Positions 43,948-52,441 of a DNA stretch of 64,000 nucleotides are shown here, piece after piece. The stretch covers positions 40,465-104,464 of the forward strand of contig NZ_JABFVK010000023.1 in NCBI RefSeq assembly GCF_013362815.1, written 5' to 3'. A program made the translations under genes and the position numbers. The number at the start of each line of letters is the position of its first letter. Position 1 is the stretch's first letter. The DNA is from Hamadaea sp. (GTDB lineage: Bacteria; Actinomycetota; Actinomycetes; Mycobacteriales; Micromonosporaceae). A model generated the notes under the pieces. It saw nothing but the letters and a program-made list of their open reading frames with translations, was not told the DNA's origin and searched no databases.

Positions 43948-44982
43948 ATGACGACGCTGACTCGACGATCCGCGCTGGTGGCAGCGCTCGGCGCGGGTAT
44001 CGCCGCGGCGACTGCCGCCTGCTCGGACTCTTCCTCCGACGATCCAGCTCCTCAGTCCTCCGGCACCGGAAGCACCGACAAAGTTAACTACGTAACATCG
44101 TTCGGGACGTTCGGCCGCGAAGCGTACGCGTACGTGGCCAAGAAGAAGGGCTTCTTCACGGAAGCCGGACTGGACGTCTCGATCAAACCCGGCAACGGAA
44201 GCGGCGACAACATCAAGCTTCTGGCCGGTGGCCAGGCCGACTTCGTCGTCGTGGACTTCGCCGCGCTCGCGATCGCGGTCGGCAAGGGCCAGGCGTCCGG
44301 CCTGGTCGGCATCTCCGCCGTCCTCCAGCGTTCGCTCGCGGGTGTCATGTCGCTCGACGGCTATGGCATCAGCGCCCCGAAGGACCTCGAGGGCAAGAAG
44401 ATCGGCGACCCCTCCGGCTCGATCATCGGCACCCTGTTCCCGACGTACGCCAAGCTCGCCGGGATCGACGCGAGCAAGGTCCAGTTCGTGAACCTGCCCG
44501 CGCCGAACCTGCCCGCCGCGCTCGCCAGCAAGAGCGTCGACGCGATCGGGCAGTTCATCGTGGGTAAGCCGACCATCGAGGCGGCGTCGGGCGGTAAGAC
44601 GGCGGTTTCGCTGTCCTACAGCGACTTCCTGACCGACCTGTACGGCAACACGGTCCTCGCGACCGAGAAGATGACCAAGGAGAAGCCCGACCTCGTCAAG
44701 CGCTTCAACAGCGGGCTGATGAAGGGCCTCAAGTACGCGATCGACAACCCGGACGAGGCCGGCCAGATCCTGGCGGGCGAGGTGCCGACGGCGAAGGCGG
44801 CCGTGGCCGCGGCGGAGCTGAAGATCATGGCGTCCTTCGTCCGGGGCTCGTCCTCGGTCATCGGCGCTCTGGAGCAGGACCGTGTCGCCCGCGCGCTCGC
44901 GATCCTCTCCGGCTCGGGCACCATCCCCACCGCGCTCAAGCCCGAGCAGATCGTCTCCTTCGACATGACGCCGAAGGCCTGA
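43948..44982 (+). CDS. ABC substrate-binding lipoprotein (SsuA/NMT1-like)
   Basis: The 344-residue lipoprotein has a signal peptide with an Arg pair (LTRRSALVAALGAG) and lipobox ATAAC, Cys25 being the lipidation site. A Ser/Asp-rich linker precedes the NMT1/THI5/SsuA-type periplasmic-binding fold: FGTFGREAYAYVAKKKGFF, then GGQADFVVVDFAALA and DPSGSIIGTLFPTYA. Known ligands of the family include sulfonates, taurine, nitrate, bicarbonate and pyrimidine thiamin precursors. It has a GGAAGG ribosome site. Two tandem hairpins follow before the permease, which would favour higher expression of this subunit. Confidence 0.9.
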   Translation: MTTLTRRSALVAALGAGIAAATAACSDSSSDDPAPQSSGTGSTDKVNYVTSFGTFGREAYAYVAKKKGFFTEAGLDVSIKPGNGSGDNIKLLAGGQADFVVVDFAALAIAVGKGQASGLVGISAVLQRSLAGVMSLDGYGISAPKDLEGKKIGDPSGSIIGTLFPTYAKLAGIDASKVQFVNLPAPNLPAALASKSVDAIGQFIVGKPTIEAASGGKTAVSLSYSDFLTDLYGNTVLATEKMTKEKPDLVKRFNSGLMKGLKYAIDNPDEAGQILAGEVPTAKAAVAAAELKIMASFVRGSSSVIGALEQDRVARALAILSGSGTIPTALKPEQIVSFDMTPKA

Positions 44983-44996
44983 TCAGCCAGAAAGCC

Positions 44997-45070
44997 GCGC
45001 CGGGCGGGCATGGCCCGGCGCTGAAGCAAACGGGGTCTCCGGCCGCCGATCGGGCGCGCCGGAGACCCCG
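44997..45070 (+). terminator. Two tandem hairpins between binding protein and permease
   Basis: GCGCCGGGC (44997-45005) pairs with GCCCGGCGC (45013-45021). CGGGGTCTCCGG (45031-45042) pairs with CCGGAGACCCCG (45059-45070). Both stems are perfect. Partial termination or 3' mRNA protection here would give more lipoprotein than permease, as is usual for importers. Confidence 0.7.
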
Positions 45071-45090
45071 CATGATGGCAAGGAGAGCCC

Positions 45091-45858
45091 ATGACGAGGA
45101 TCCGCTCGCTGGCCGTGGTCGTCTATCCCCTGCTCGGATCGGCGTTGCTCGTACTCGCGTGGTGGGCCGGCGTACGGGTGTTCCGTCCGCAGGTGATCGT
45201 GCTTCCCCCACCCGGTGGCGTCCTGCGGGCGTACAACGAGAAAGCTGAATATCTCTGGCAGATGGCCTGGGTCAGCACCTGGGAGATTCTGCTCGGCTTC
45301 GCCATCGCCACGATCGGTGGCATGGTGATCGGCCTGCTGCTGTTCACCTCCCGCACGGTGGACAAGACGTTCTCGCCGCTGCTCGTCGGGGTGAACGCGG
45401 TACCGAAAATCGCCCTAGCCCCGGTGATGATGGTCTGGCTCGGGCTGACCTACCAGGCCCGCCTGGCCATGGTCGTCCTGCTGTGCTTCTTCCCGATCGT
45501 TCTCGGCATGACCGCCGGCCTGCGCAGCACACCGGCCGAACTGGCCGAGCTCGCCCGGGCGATCCGGGCCTCCCGCTGGCAGACCTTCGTGAAGATCCGG
45601 TTGCCGGGGGCCCTGCCTCAGCTGTTCACCGGTCTGAAGGTGGCCATGCCACTGGCCGCGGTCGGCTCGACGATCGGTGAGCTCATCGGCGGCGACAGCG
45701 GCCTGGGCTACGTCATCACCGCCGCCAGTGGGCAGACGGACATGGAGTTGATGTGGGCCGCGCTGATTCTGCTCGCGCTGCTGAGCGTCGCGCTCTATCT
45801 GCTCGTCGAGGCGATCGAATGGCTGCTGCTGCCGTGGGTACGCAGCGTCACCGCCTGA
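45091..45858 (+). CDS. ABC permease (SsuC/TauC type)
   Basis: The 255-residue inner-membrane protein has six helices and the binding-protein-dependent permease EAA-loop AELARAIRASRWQTFVKIRLPGALPQL, shown in part as ELARAIRASRWQTFVKIRLP. IGELIGGDSGLGYVITAAS is also typical of SsuC/TauC/NrtB permeases. It would pair with the ATPase at 42994 and the lipoprotein at 43948. The ATG has an AAGGAGAG site. Family A repeat copy A3 follows at the convergent junction. Confidence 0.9.
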   Translation: MTRIRSLAVVVYPLLGSALLVLAWWAGVRVFRPQVIVLPPPGGVLRAYNEKAEYLWQMAWVSTWEILLGFAIATIGGMVIGLLLFTSRTVDKTFSPLLVGVNAVPKIALAPVMMVWLGLTYQARLAMVVLLCFFPIVLGMTAGLRSTPAELAELARAIRASRWQTFVKIRLPGALPQLFTGLKVAMPLAAVGSTIGELIGGDSGLGYVITAASGQTDMELMWAALILLALLSVALYLLVEAIEWLLLPWVRSVTA

Positions 45859-45881
45859 ACCCGCCGCCGACCCAAACGATG

Positions 45882-45946
45882 GCGCTGGATCAGGGTTCGC
45901 GGTCGAATCATGGCGCATGATTCGACCCAGAATCCTGATCCAGCGC
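45882..45946. repeat. Family A hairpin, copy A3
   Basis: The 53-bp core (45888-45940) has outer arms GATCAGGGTTC/GAATCCTGATC with one mismatch and inner arms CGAATC/GATTCG. Flanks GCGCTG/CAGCGC extend the stem by six pairs. It lies between convergent genes, 30 bases after the permease stop. Confidence 0.9.
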
Positions 45947-46006
45947 GTAAAGCGCTAGCACCAAGGCGCCAGCCCCAACGGACGAGCGCCTAAGGCAAGC
46001 AGGGGC

Positions 46007-47167
46007 TCAGGAGGCGAGCCGCCACCGGCCACCGCGGACGACCAGAAGCGTCAGCGTCTGGGGCATGACGGCGGAGTGGTCGTCCGGCCGGAAGCTCAGC
46101 GGCCCGGTGAAGCCGTCGATCTGCAGGAAGTCGAGGGTGTCGCGCAGATCGGCCCGGCTGGTGCTCCCGGCGCGATCGGCCGCTTCGACGAGCAGTTCCA
46201 GCGCGTCGGCCGCGTAGGAGGCGTACCCGCTGTAGCCGCCGTAAGAGGCGGTGTAGTCCCGGAACCACTGCTGGCGGAACGACTTGGCGGGGTTGGTCGC
46301 GATGACCTCGTCGATGACCATGGTCTGCGGGAACGCCATCATCGCGCCCTCGGCGGCCTGCGCGGTCGCCTTGGCGAAGAACAGGTCGCCGCCCGCGCCG
46401 GTGTCGAACAGCAGCCGGCCCTTGTAGCCGGTGGCTCGGGCGTCGACCGCGATCGCACCGGCCACCGACGCGCCGGTCCACGCGATCAGCGCGTCCGGGT
46501 GGTCGCTCAGCGCGGCGGTGACGGTCTGGCTGAACTCGGTGGCCGTGACCGAGACCTGCCGGGTCGTCTGCAGCTCGATGTCGGCGTTCTTCAGCGCGTC
46601 CTTGAGGGCGTCTTCGCCGTCCTGGCCGTACTGGTCGTTCGTGGTGACGAGGGCGACCGTCTTGACGTCGGCCGAACTCAGCTGCGAGACCAGTGCGGCC
46701 GCGCCGTCTTTGGCGTTCGGGCCGACTTTGAACACGTACTTGCCGGCCTTGTCGGTGTCGGCGAGCTCGCTCGCGCCGGCCAGCGACAGCAGCGGAATCG
46801 CCTTCTGCGTCACGGCTGCCGACGAGGCGAGCGCGCATTCACCGCAGGCGCCGGTGATGATGGCGCTGATCTCCGAGTCGGCGGCGAGGGCCGCGATGTT
46901 CGACTGGGACAGGCTCTTGTCACTGCGATTGTCGCGGTAGACGACTTTGATCTGCCGCCCGCCGGTCGCGTTCAGCTGCTCCACCCGCAGGCGGAGGGCC
47001 CGCTCGAACGCGGTGCCCATCTCGGCGTACGCCCCCGACAATTCGAGGTCGGCGCCGATGACGAGTTCGTCCGGCTCACTCGACGTGAGGGGGGAACTGC
47101 AGGCTGTCGCGGCCAGCAGCGCCGCCAGCGAAATCACTGTGGACAGACGGGCGCGTACGCGTGCCAT
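46007..47167 (-). CDS. Branched-chain amino acid-type substrate-binding lipoprotein
   Basis: The 386-residue lipoprotein has a signal peptide ending in ATACSS (Cys23) and a type I periplasmic-binding fold of the LivJ/amide-binding family: IGADLELSGAYAEMGTAFER, IITGACGECALASSAAVTQK and VALVTTNDQYGQDGEDALKD. Permease and ATPase genes do not lie next to it, so it may be an orphan that feeds a remote transporter or acts as a sensor. Its upstream gap has the palindrome CTCGGTCAACCGAG near its start codon. It is divergent from the conservon and could supply a signal to it, but this is only positional inference. Confidence 0.88.
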   Translation of the reverse strand: MARVRARLSTVISLAALLAATACSSPLTSSEPDELVIGADLELSGAYAEMGTAFERALRLRVEQLNATGGRQIKVVYRDNRSDKSLSQSNIAALAADSEISAIITGACGECALASSAAVTQKAIPLLSLAGASELADTDKAGKYVFKVGPNAKDGAAALVSQLSSADVKTVALVTTNDQYGQDGEDALKDALKNADIELQTTRQVSVTATEFSQTVTAALSDHPDALIAWTGASVAGAIAVDARATGYKGRLLFDTGAGGDLFFAKATAQAAEGAMMAFPQTMVIDEVIATNPAKSFRQQWFRDYTASYGGYSGYASYAADALELLVEAADRAGSTSRADLRDTLDFLQIDGFTGPLSFRPDDHSAVMPQTLTLLVVRGGRWRLAS

Positions 47168-47363
47168 CGGACTCCCTCTCGGTCAACCGAGCACACCTTG
47201 CCAGCCCTGCCATAGCGGGTCAAGTCGGGGTGCCCTAGTCTGTCGACTTCAGACAGTCCACTTTATGATCTTCGCGGGGAGACGGAGGAAATCGGTCCAT
47301 GATACTGGGAAGTTGCTCCGCTCGGCTTGTCGCGATCGGACCCGACATGGTGGAATCGGCGCC

Positions 47364-50189
47364 GTGCCACGTGTGAGCCTGCGCGACGCGCGGATCCGGA
47401 CGAAGCTGGCGGTCGTGCTGTTGGTCCCGGTAATCAGTACCGTGGGCCTGGCCGCGGCGCGACTGGTCGACAGCGGCCAGCGCGCGGCGGACGCTCGACT
47501 GTCCAACCACCTCACTACGCTGTCTTCGCGGGTGACCGCGTTGAGTTACTCGCTCCACCACGAACGGATGGCGTTCGCCCAATTCGTCGCCGACAGCTCG
47601 GTCGACGCCGCCACCCTCAGTGCCCCGATGGCCGAGACCGACGCTCAGGTCGGCTCCTACCGTGAGGCGCTCAAGGCGCTCGACGACCCGCCGAGCACGC
47701 TGGAAGCGCCGCTGCACCGCATCGACACCCACCTCGACGCCTTGGCCGACATCCGCAAGGAGGCCCAGGACCGCAAGGACACGACGGTCGCCCAGGTCGT
47801 GCTGCGGTACTCGGCCATCCTCGCCGACATGACCAGCTACGTCACCGAGGCCGCCGAGGAGATCGGGGTCGGCAGTGACCTGACCGAGAGCGCCCGTTCG
47901 GTCGCCGCGTTCGCCGCCGCCCAAGGCGCTGCGGCCGAACAGCAGGCCGTGGCGTTCGTGACGCTGAGTCAGAGCGGATCGATCAGCGAGGAACAGCAGT
48001 CGACCTTCCTCGCCACGCTCACCACCCAGCAGCAGGCCTTCCAGGACTTCCTCCGGCAGGCCAGCGCGGAGCAGTGGGCGACCGCCCGGACGTTCGTGAC
48101 CGGTGACGCCATCGTGCTCGCCGACTCGGCCGCCGACGACGTCAGCCGCTCTCAGGGCACCAAGGCCCGCATCGGCGCACTCGACGCGTCGCGCGCCATC
48201 GGGGCCGAGGTCGACCTCATGCGGTACGCACAGCAGCGCCTCGAGTGGCAGCTGGGCGATCAGATCAACGCTCTCGCCAGCCAGGTGACCCGGCAGGCGA
48301 TCATCGAGTCCTCGCTGCTCATCGCGGCACTGTTGCTCGCCATCCTGATGGCCGCCTACGTGGCCCGGATGATGGTGCGTTCGCTGGAACGACTGAGGGG
48401 CGGCGCGATGGTCGTGGCGCAGCGCAGCCTTCCCGAGACGGTCGAGCGGCTTCGCGACGCGCGGGGGCTCGACGAACGCAGCGCGGATCAACTCGCCTCG
48501 GAAGTGCGCGACGAGATCCAGGTACGCGGCAAGGACGAGATCGGCCAGGTGGCGCAGGCGTTCAACGTCGTGCACCGCGAAGCCGTACGCATCGCCGCCG
48601 ACCAGGCCGTCCTGCGCGGCACGGTGTCGGCGATGTTCCTCAGCCTCGCCCGCCGAAGCCAGACCCTGGTCGACCGGATGATCGCCGAGCTGGACTCGAT
48701 CGAGCAGCACGAGCAGGACCCGAAGCGGCTGGCTCGAATGTTCCGGCTGGACCACCTCGCGACTCGGATGCGTCGTAACGACGAGAACCTGCTCGTCTTG
48801 GCGGGCGCCGACGCGAGCCCGGCACGGCGGGAGGACGCGGGTCTGGAAGACGTCCTCCGCGCCGCCCAGTCCGAGGTCGAGCTCTACGACCGCATCGAGT
48901 TCAGCACGGTCGACGCCGACACGGCGATCGCCGCGCACGCGGTCAACGACGTCGTCCGGATGACGGCTGAGCTGATGGACAACGGCACCCGGTTCTCCCC
49001 GCCGGGGACGGTCGTGGTCGCCGACGCCCGCCGGATCGGCGACTACGTGCTGATCCAGGTCGAAGACCGTGGGCTCGGCATGACCGACGAGCAGCTCCAA
49101 TCGGTCAACGAGCGGCTCGACCAGCCGGGATCGGTCGACGTCTCGTCGTTCCGCATGATGGGTCTGGGCGTCGTGAGCCGCCTCGCCCACCGGTACGGCA
49201 TCAAGGCCGAGCTGCGGCGCAACGCCGACAGCGGCATCACTGCCGGTCTGGTGCTGCCGCGCAGCATCCTGGTCCTGCCGAGGTCGGCCGACAACGCTCT
49301 GCGGCAGCGTCGCCACCTCGCCATCGAGGAGCCGGGCCGGCACGCCGCGTTGCCGTCCCCGCCTCGGGAAGCACCGCCGGCTCCCCGCGAAGCGCCACAC
49401 GAGCCGGTCGGCTTCCGCGAGCCGGGGCTGCCGACTCGCGTACCCGGGCAGCGGATCGCCGGCGACTCGGCCGGTCCGCCGCCGATCTCGGTGTCCGCGG
49501 TTCCAGTGTCCGCGCCGAGTGCGACCGCGACGCAGTCCCCGCCCATGGCAGCGCCGATGACGCCGCCGATGCGGGCCGCCGACGACACCGCCGAACTGCC
49601 GATCTTCCGTCAGATGCAGGCCACGTGGTTCGGTTCGACCACCACCTCGCCGACCGTGCCCGACTCATGGCAGCAGCCCGAACCGGCCCGGGTGACCGCC
49701 CGTGCGGCGGTCCGGCAGGAGACGGCCCGATCCGACTGGCCCAGCGCCGGTGCGCCGCCCGCGCAGTATCGGCCGACGCATGACGACCTTCCGCAGGAGA
49801 CGTCGAGGCCCGAACCTTCGGCGGGCCGGCCTGAACCGGTCGCGCGGCTCGAGTCGCCGACCCGGGACGTCCGGCAGTCATCCACTCAGGACAGTTGGGT
49901 GGAGCCCGGCCAGGAGAGCTGGCGGACGACGGCCGACACCGGCTGGCGGGCGGCGGCCGCGGCGGCGGCTCCGGACGTCTCCTCCACGACCAAGTCAGGC
50001 CTGCCGATCCGTACGCCGCAGGCGAACCTGGTCCCCGGCAGCGTCGGCGAGCCGGCTCCCACCCGGGTCAAGCGAACTCCCGAACAGGTGCAGGGTCTGC
50101 TGTCGGCGTACACGCGCGGAGTCCAGCGCGGACGCGACGACCTGGCCAGTCCGCAGCAAAGCAGAGCACAGAATGAGGATCGTCGATGA
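47364..50189 (+). CDS. cvnA: Conservon sensor histidine-kinase-like protein CvnA
   Basis: The 941-residue protein starts the conservon. A first membrane helix (about residues 12-32) is followed by a nitrate/nitrite-sensing NIT-like domain, a second helix (about 316-336), a HAMP-like segment, then a HATPase core: N-box with AELMDNGTRFSPPG (about 533) and G-boxes DRGLGMT (about 570) and GLGVVSRLA (about 600). A clear phosphoacceptor His in the usual H-box is hard to point to. After residue 640 there is a 300-residue Pro/Ala/Arg-rich disordered tail. CvnA proteins signal to a Ras-like GTPase module. The stop overlaps cvnB as ATGA. Confidence 0.9.
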   Translation: MPRVSLRDARIRTKLAVVLLVPVISTVGLAAARLVDSGQRAADARLSNHLTTLSSRVTALSYSLHHERMAFAQFVADSSVDAATLSAPMAETDAQVGSYREALKALDDPPSTLEAPLHRIDTHLDALADIRKEAQDRKDTTVAQVVLRYSAILADMTSYVTEAAEEIGVGSDLTESARSVAAFAAAQGAAAEQQAVAFVTLSQSGSISEEQQSTFLATLTTQQQAFQDFLRQASAEQWATARTFVTGDAIVLADSAADDVSRSQGTKARIGALDASRAIGAEVDLMRYAQQRLEWQLGDQINALASQVTRQAIIESSLLIAALLLAILMAAYVARMMVRSLERLRGGAMVVAQRSLPETVERLRDARGLDERSADQLASEVRDEIQVRGKDEIGQVAQAFNVVHREAVRIAADQAVLRGTVSAMFLSLARRSQTLVDRMIAELDSIEQHEQDPKRLARMFRLDHLATRMRRNDENLLVLAGADASPARREDAGLEDVLRAAQSEVELYDRIEFSTVDADTAIAAHAVNDVVRMTAELMDNGTRFSPPGTVVVADARRIGDYVLIQVEDRGLGMTDEQLQSVNERLDQPGSVDVSSFRMMGLGVVSRLAHRYGIKAELRRNADSGITAGLVLPRSILVLPRSADNALRQRRHLAIEEPGRHAALPSPPREAPPAPREAPHEPVGFREPGLPTRVPGQRIAGDSAGPPPISVSAVPVSAPSATATQSPPMAAPMTPPMRAADDTAELPIFRQMQATWFGSTTTSPTVPDSWQQPEPARVTARAAVRQETARSDWPSAGAPPAQYRPTHDDLPQETSRPEPSAGRPEPVARLESPTRDVRQSSTQDSWVEPGQESWRTTADTGWRAAAAAAAPDVSSTTKSGLPIRTPQANLVPGSVGEPAPTRVKRTPEQVQGLLSAYTRGVQRGRDDLASPQQSRAQNEDRR

Positions 50190-50593
50190 CCGGCCCGAAG
50201 ATGCAGAACATCAGCTGGCTGCTGAACAACTTCAGCTACCAGGTCCCTGGCGTGGCGCACGTCGTGGCGGTCTCCGCCGACGGGCTGTTGCTCGCCGCGA
50301 CGCAGGATCTGCCCGAGGAGCGGGCCGACCAGCTCGCCGCGATCACCGCCGGGGTGATCAGCCTGACCGACGGGGCTTCCCGCGCCTTCGAGGGCGGGCC
50401 GATCCGGCAGACCATCATCGAGATGGACGGCGGTTATCTGTTCCTCATGTCGGTGAGCGACGGCTCGGCCTTGGCGGTGCTCGCGGCGCGGGCCTGCGAC
50501 GTCGGCCAGGTCGGCTATGAGATGGCGCTGCTGGTGGACCGGGTGGGTGGCGCGCTCACGCCGGCCGGCCGCGAGTTCGCCCGGCAGTCGTAG
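50186..50593 (+). CDS. cvnB: Conservon protein CvnB (roadblock/LC7)
   Basis: The 135-residue roadblock/LC7-domain protein has VAHVVAVSADGLLLAATQDL, the conserved ERADQLAAITAGVISLTDGA helix and GYLFLMSVSDGSALAVLA. Roadblock proteins regulate small GTPases, here the CvnD GTPase. It is coupled to cvnA by a four-base overlap. The cvnA-B-C-D set is a signalling module seen many times over in streptomycete and related genomes; which signal this copy answers is unknown. Confidence 0.92.
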   Translation: MTGPKMQNISWLLNNFSYQVPGVAHVVAVSADGLLLAATQDLPEERADQLAAITAGVISLTDGASRAFEGGPIRQTIIEMDGGYLFLMSVSDGSALAVLAARACDVGQVGYEMALLVDRVGGALTPAGREFARQS

Positions 50594-50630
50594 GGCTTGG
50601 CGAGGGTCGTGAGAGTGGGGGTGGCGAGTC

Positions 50631-51011
50631 GTGGCTCAGCCTGATGAGGAAGGCTTCCGCCGAGATCCGCGGGGCGCTCTCGTGCGCCCGTACGCCGTCA
50701 CACGCGGCCGGACGGAGCCGCGCCAGGACATCGCGATCGAGTCGGTGCTCGTCACCACTCCCGCGGGCCGGCAAGAGGGCCGGTTCGCCGGTCAGCACAA
50801 GAACCGGATAGCGAGCTTGTGTGACGGGGCGCCCCGCTCTTTGGCGGAGGTGGCCGCATTGCTTCAGATGCCGTTCGGCGTGGCCCGGGTGCTGGTCGCC
50901 GACATGGTCGCCGAAGGCCTGCTCGACCTGCACCAGATCGCTCGGGAACAGAGCGTCAACGATCGTTTGCACGTCTTGGAAAGGGTCTTAAGTGGACTAC
51001 GCAGGCTTTGA
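50631..51011 (+). CDS. cvnC: Conservon protein CvnC (DUF742)
   Basis: The 126-residue protein contains DUF742: VRPYAVTRGRTEPRQDIAIE, then GQHKNRIASLCDGAPRSLAE and a winged-helix-like LLQMPFGVARVLVADMVAEG. It is the standard third gene of a conservon. The start is GTG; its 3' end overlaps cvnD by 20 bases, so the two are co-translated. In known conservons CvnC interacts with the CvnB/CvnD pair, but its biochemical action is not settled. Confidence 0.92.
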   Translation: MAQPDEEGFRRDPRGALVRPYAVTRGRTEPRQDIAIESVLVTTPAGRQEGRFAGQHKNRIASLCDGAPRSLAEVAALLQMPFGVARVLVADMVAEGLLDLHQIAREQSVNDRLHVLERVLSGLRRL

Positions 51012-51606
51012 CACCACGGGGCCCTCGCAGCAGATCACGTCCGCGAAGATCGTCATCGCGGGAGGCTTCGGCGTCGGAAAGACCACCTTGGTCGGCACCG
51101 TCTCCGAGATCACCCCGCTGACGACCGAGGCCATCATGACCTCCGCCGGAGTCGGGATCGACGACGCGTCGAAGGTGCCCGGCAAGGAGTCCACGACCGT
51201 GGCCATGGACTTCGGCCGGATCACCATCGCGTCCGATCTGATCCTCTACCTCTTCGGCACGCCGGGGCAGACCCGGTTCTGGTTCATGTGGGACGAACTC
51301 ATGCGGGGTGCGCTGGTCGCGGTGGTCCTGGTGGACACCCGGCGGCTGGCCGACTCCTTCGCGCCCATCGACTTCTTCGAAAGCCGCGGGCTGCCCTACA
51401 TCGTCGCGCTCAACATCTTCGACGGCACCCGCCGGTACGCCGTCGACGAGATCGCCGAGGCGCTCGCGGTTCCCGCCCGGGTGCCGATCCTGGAATGCGA
51501 CGCCCGGCATCGTGAGTCGACCAAGCAGGTCCTCATCAAGTCGGTCGAGCACGCGATCCAGATTCTCCAGGAGGAGAACCCCCAGCTCAGCATGCCCGTA
51601 CGGTGA
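50992..51606 (+). CDS. cvnD: Conservon GTPase CvnD (Ras-like)
   Basis: The 204-residue Ras-like small GTPase has the P-loop GGFGVGKTTLVG (about residues 24-35), an effector-side segment with TSAGVGIDDASK, and FGTPGQTRFWFMWDEL, the switch II region. The NIFD segment and CDAR mark positions of the guanine-binding loops; NKxD is altered to NIFD. CvnD is the output GTPase of the conservon. The start overlaps cvnC by 20 bases. A CvnE P450 or CvnF/terpene synthase does not follow here; an SDR gene does. Confidence 0.92.
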   Translation: MDYAGFDTTGPSQQITSAKIVIAGGFGVGKTTLVGTVSEITPLTTEAIMTSAGVGIDDASKVPGKESTTVAMDFGRITIASDLILYLFGTPGQTRFWFMWDELMRGALVAVVLVDTRRLADSFAPIDFFESRGLPYIVALNIFDGTRRYAVDEIAEALAVPARVPILECDARHRESTKQVLIKSVEHAIQILQEENPQLSMPVR

Positions 51607-51613
51607 GGCTTCG

Positions 51614-52360
51614 ATGATTCTGAACGGCCGGACCATCCTGCTCACCGGCGGGTCCAACGGCATCGGGCGGGCGCTCGCGGAGCGCTTCGCCGAACTGGGC
51701 AACACCGTCATCGCCCTCGGGCGCGACGAAGCCCGGCTCGCCGAGGTCAGCTCGCTCTCTCCGCGCATCCATGCGCGGCGGTGCGACCTGGAGGACGCCG
51801 CGCAGCGTGTGGAGCTCGCGGAATGGGTGGTCAAGGAGCACCCGGACTTCGACGTGCTCTACAACAACGCCGCTGTCCAGTACCGGTTCGACGTCACGCA
51901 GCCCATCGATCTGGTCAAGGCGCAGCAGCAACTGGAGATCAACCTCCTCGCGCCGTTGCACCTGGCCTCGCTGCTGGTCGATCATCTGGCCACCCGGCCG
52001 AAGGCCGCTATCGTCAACACGACCTCGGCCCTGGCGTTCACCCCGCTCGTCGAGATCGGCGTGTACAGCGCGACCAAGGCCGCCCTGCACTCCCTGTCGA
52101 TCTCGATGCGCTACCAGCTCCGCGAGCGGGGGATCGACGTCATCGAACTGCTTCCCCCCAAAGTGGACACGACGATCGGCGCTGAGCTGCGCGACGATCC
52201 CGACTCCACCCAGGGCGGGATGCCGGTGCCGGAGCTGGTCCGCCAGGCGGTGGCCGGTCTCGCCGGGGACGACCAGGAGATCCTGATCGGGCTGGCCGTC
52301 CAGGCGAAGGCGGACCCCGAGGCGATCTTCCGCCGGCTCAACGACGACAACTCGCACTGA
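51614..52360 (+). CDS. Short-chain dehydrogenase downstream of the conservon (DltE-like)
   Basis: The 248-residue SDR has the cofactor motif TGGSNGIGRALA, NNAAVQY and the catalytic YSATKAALH (about residues 150-158). It resembles DltE-type or oxidoreductase SDRs. The ATG is 8 bases after cvnD with little space for a separate promoter, so it is likely the fifth gene of the conservon transcript, in the place where a P450 sits in several known conservons. Its substrate is unknown. A family A hairpin follows 13 bases later. Confidence 0.85.
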   Translation: MILNGRTILLTGGSNGIGRALAERFAELGNTVIALGRDEARLAEVSSLSPRIHARRCDLEDAAQRVELAEWVVKEHPDFDVLYNNAAVQYRFDVTQPIDLVKAQQQLEINLLAPLHLASLLVDHLATRPKAAIVNTTSALAFTPLVEIGVYSATKAALHSLSISMRYQLRERGIDVIELLPPKVDTTIGAELRDDPDSTQGGMPVPELVRQAVAGLAGDDQEILIGLAVQAKADPEAIFRRLNDDNSH

Positions 52361-52369
52361 CTCTCCCCA

Positions 52370-52428
52370 CCGGATCAGGGTTCTAGGTCGAATCACCCTT
52401 CAAGATTCGACCGAGAACCCTGATCCGG
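52370..52428. repeat. Family A hairpin, copy A4
   Basis: The 53-bp core (52373-52425) has outer arms GATCAGGGTTC/GAACCCTGATC and inner arms CGAATC/GATTCG, with CCG/CGG flanks that extend the pairing. It lies between the convergent SDR and anti-sigma-position genes and fills most of the 81-bp gap. Confidence 0.9.
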
Positions 52429-52441
52429 CGCTAAGCGGCCG

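Noticed and set aside
47235..49400. A 721-codon open frame antisense to cvnA
   Set aside because: cvnA has clear HATPase motifs; the antisense product is a low-complexity His/Arg/Gly-rich shadow.
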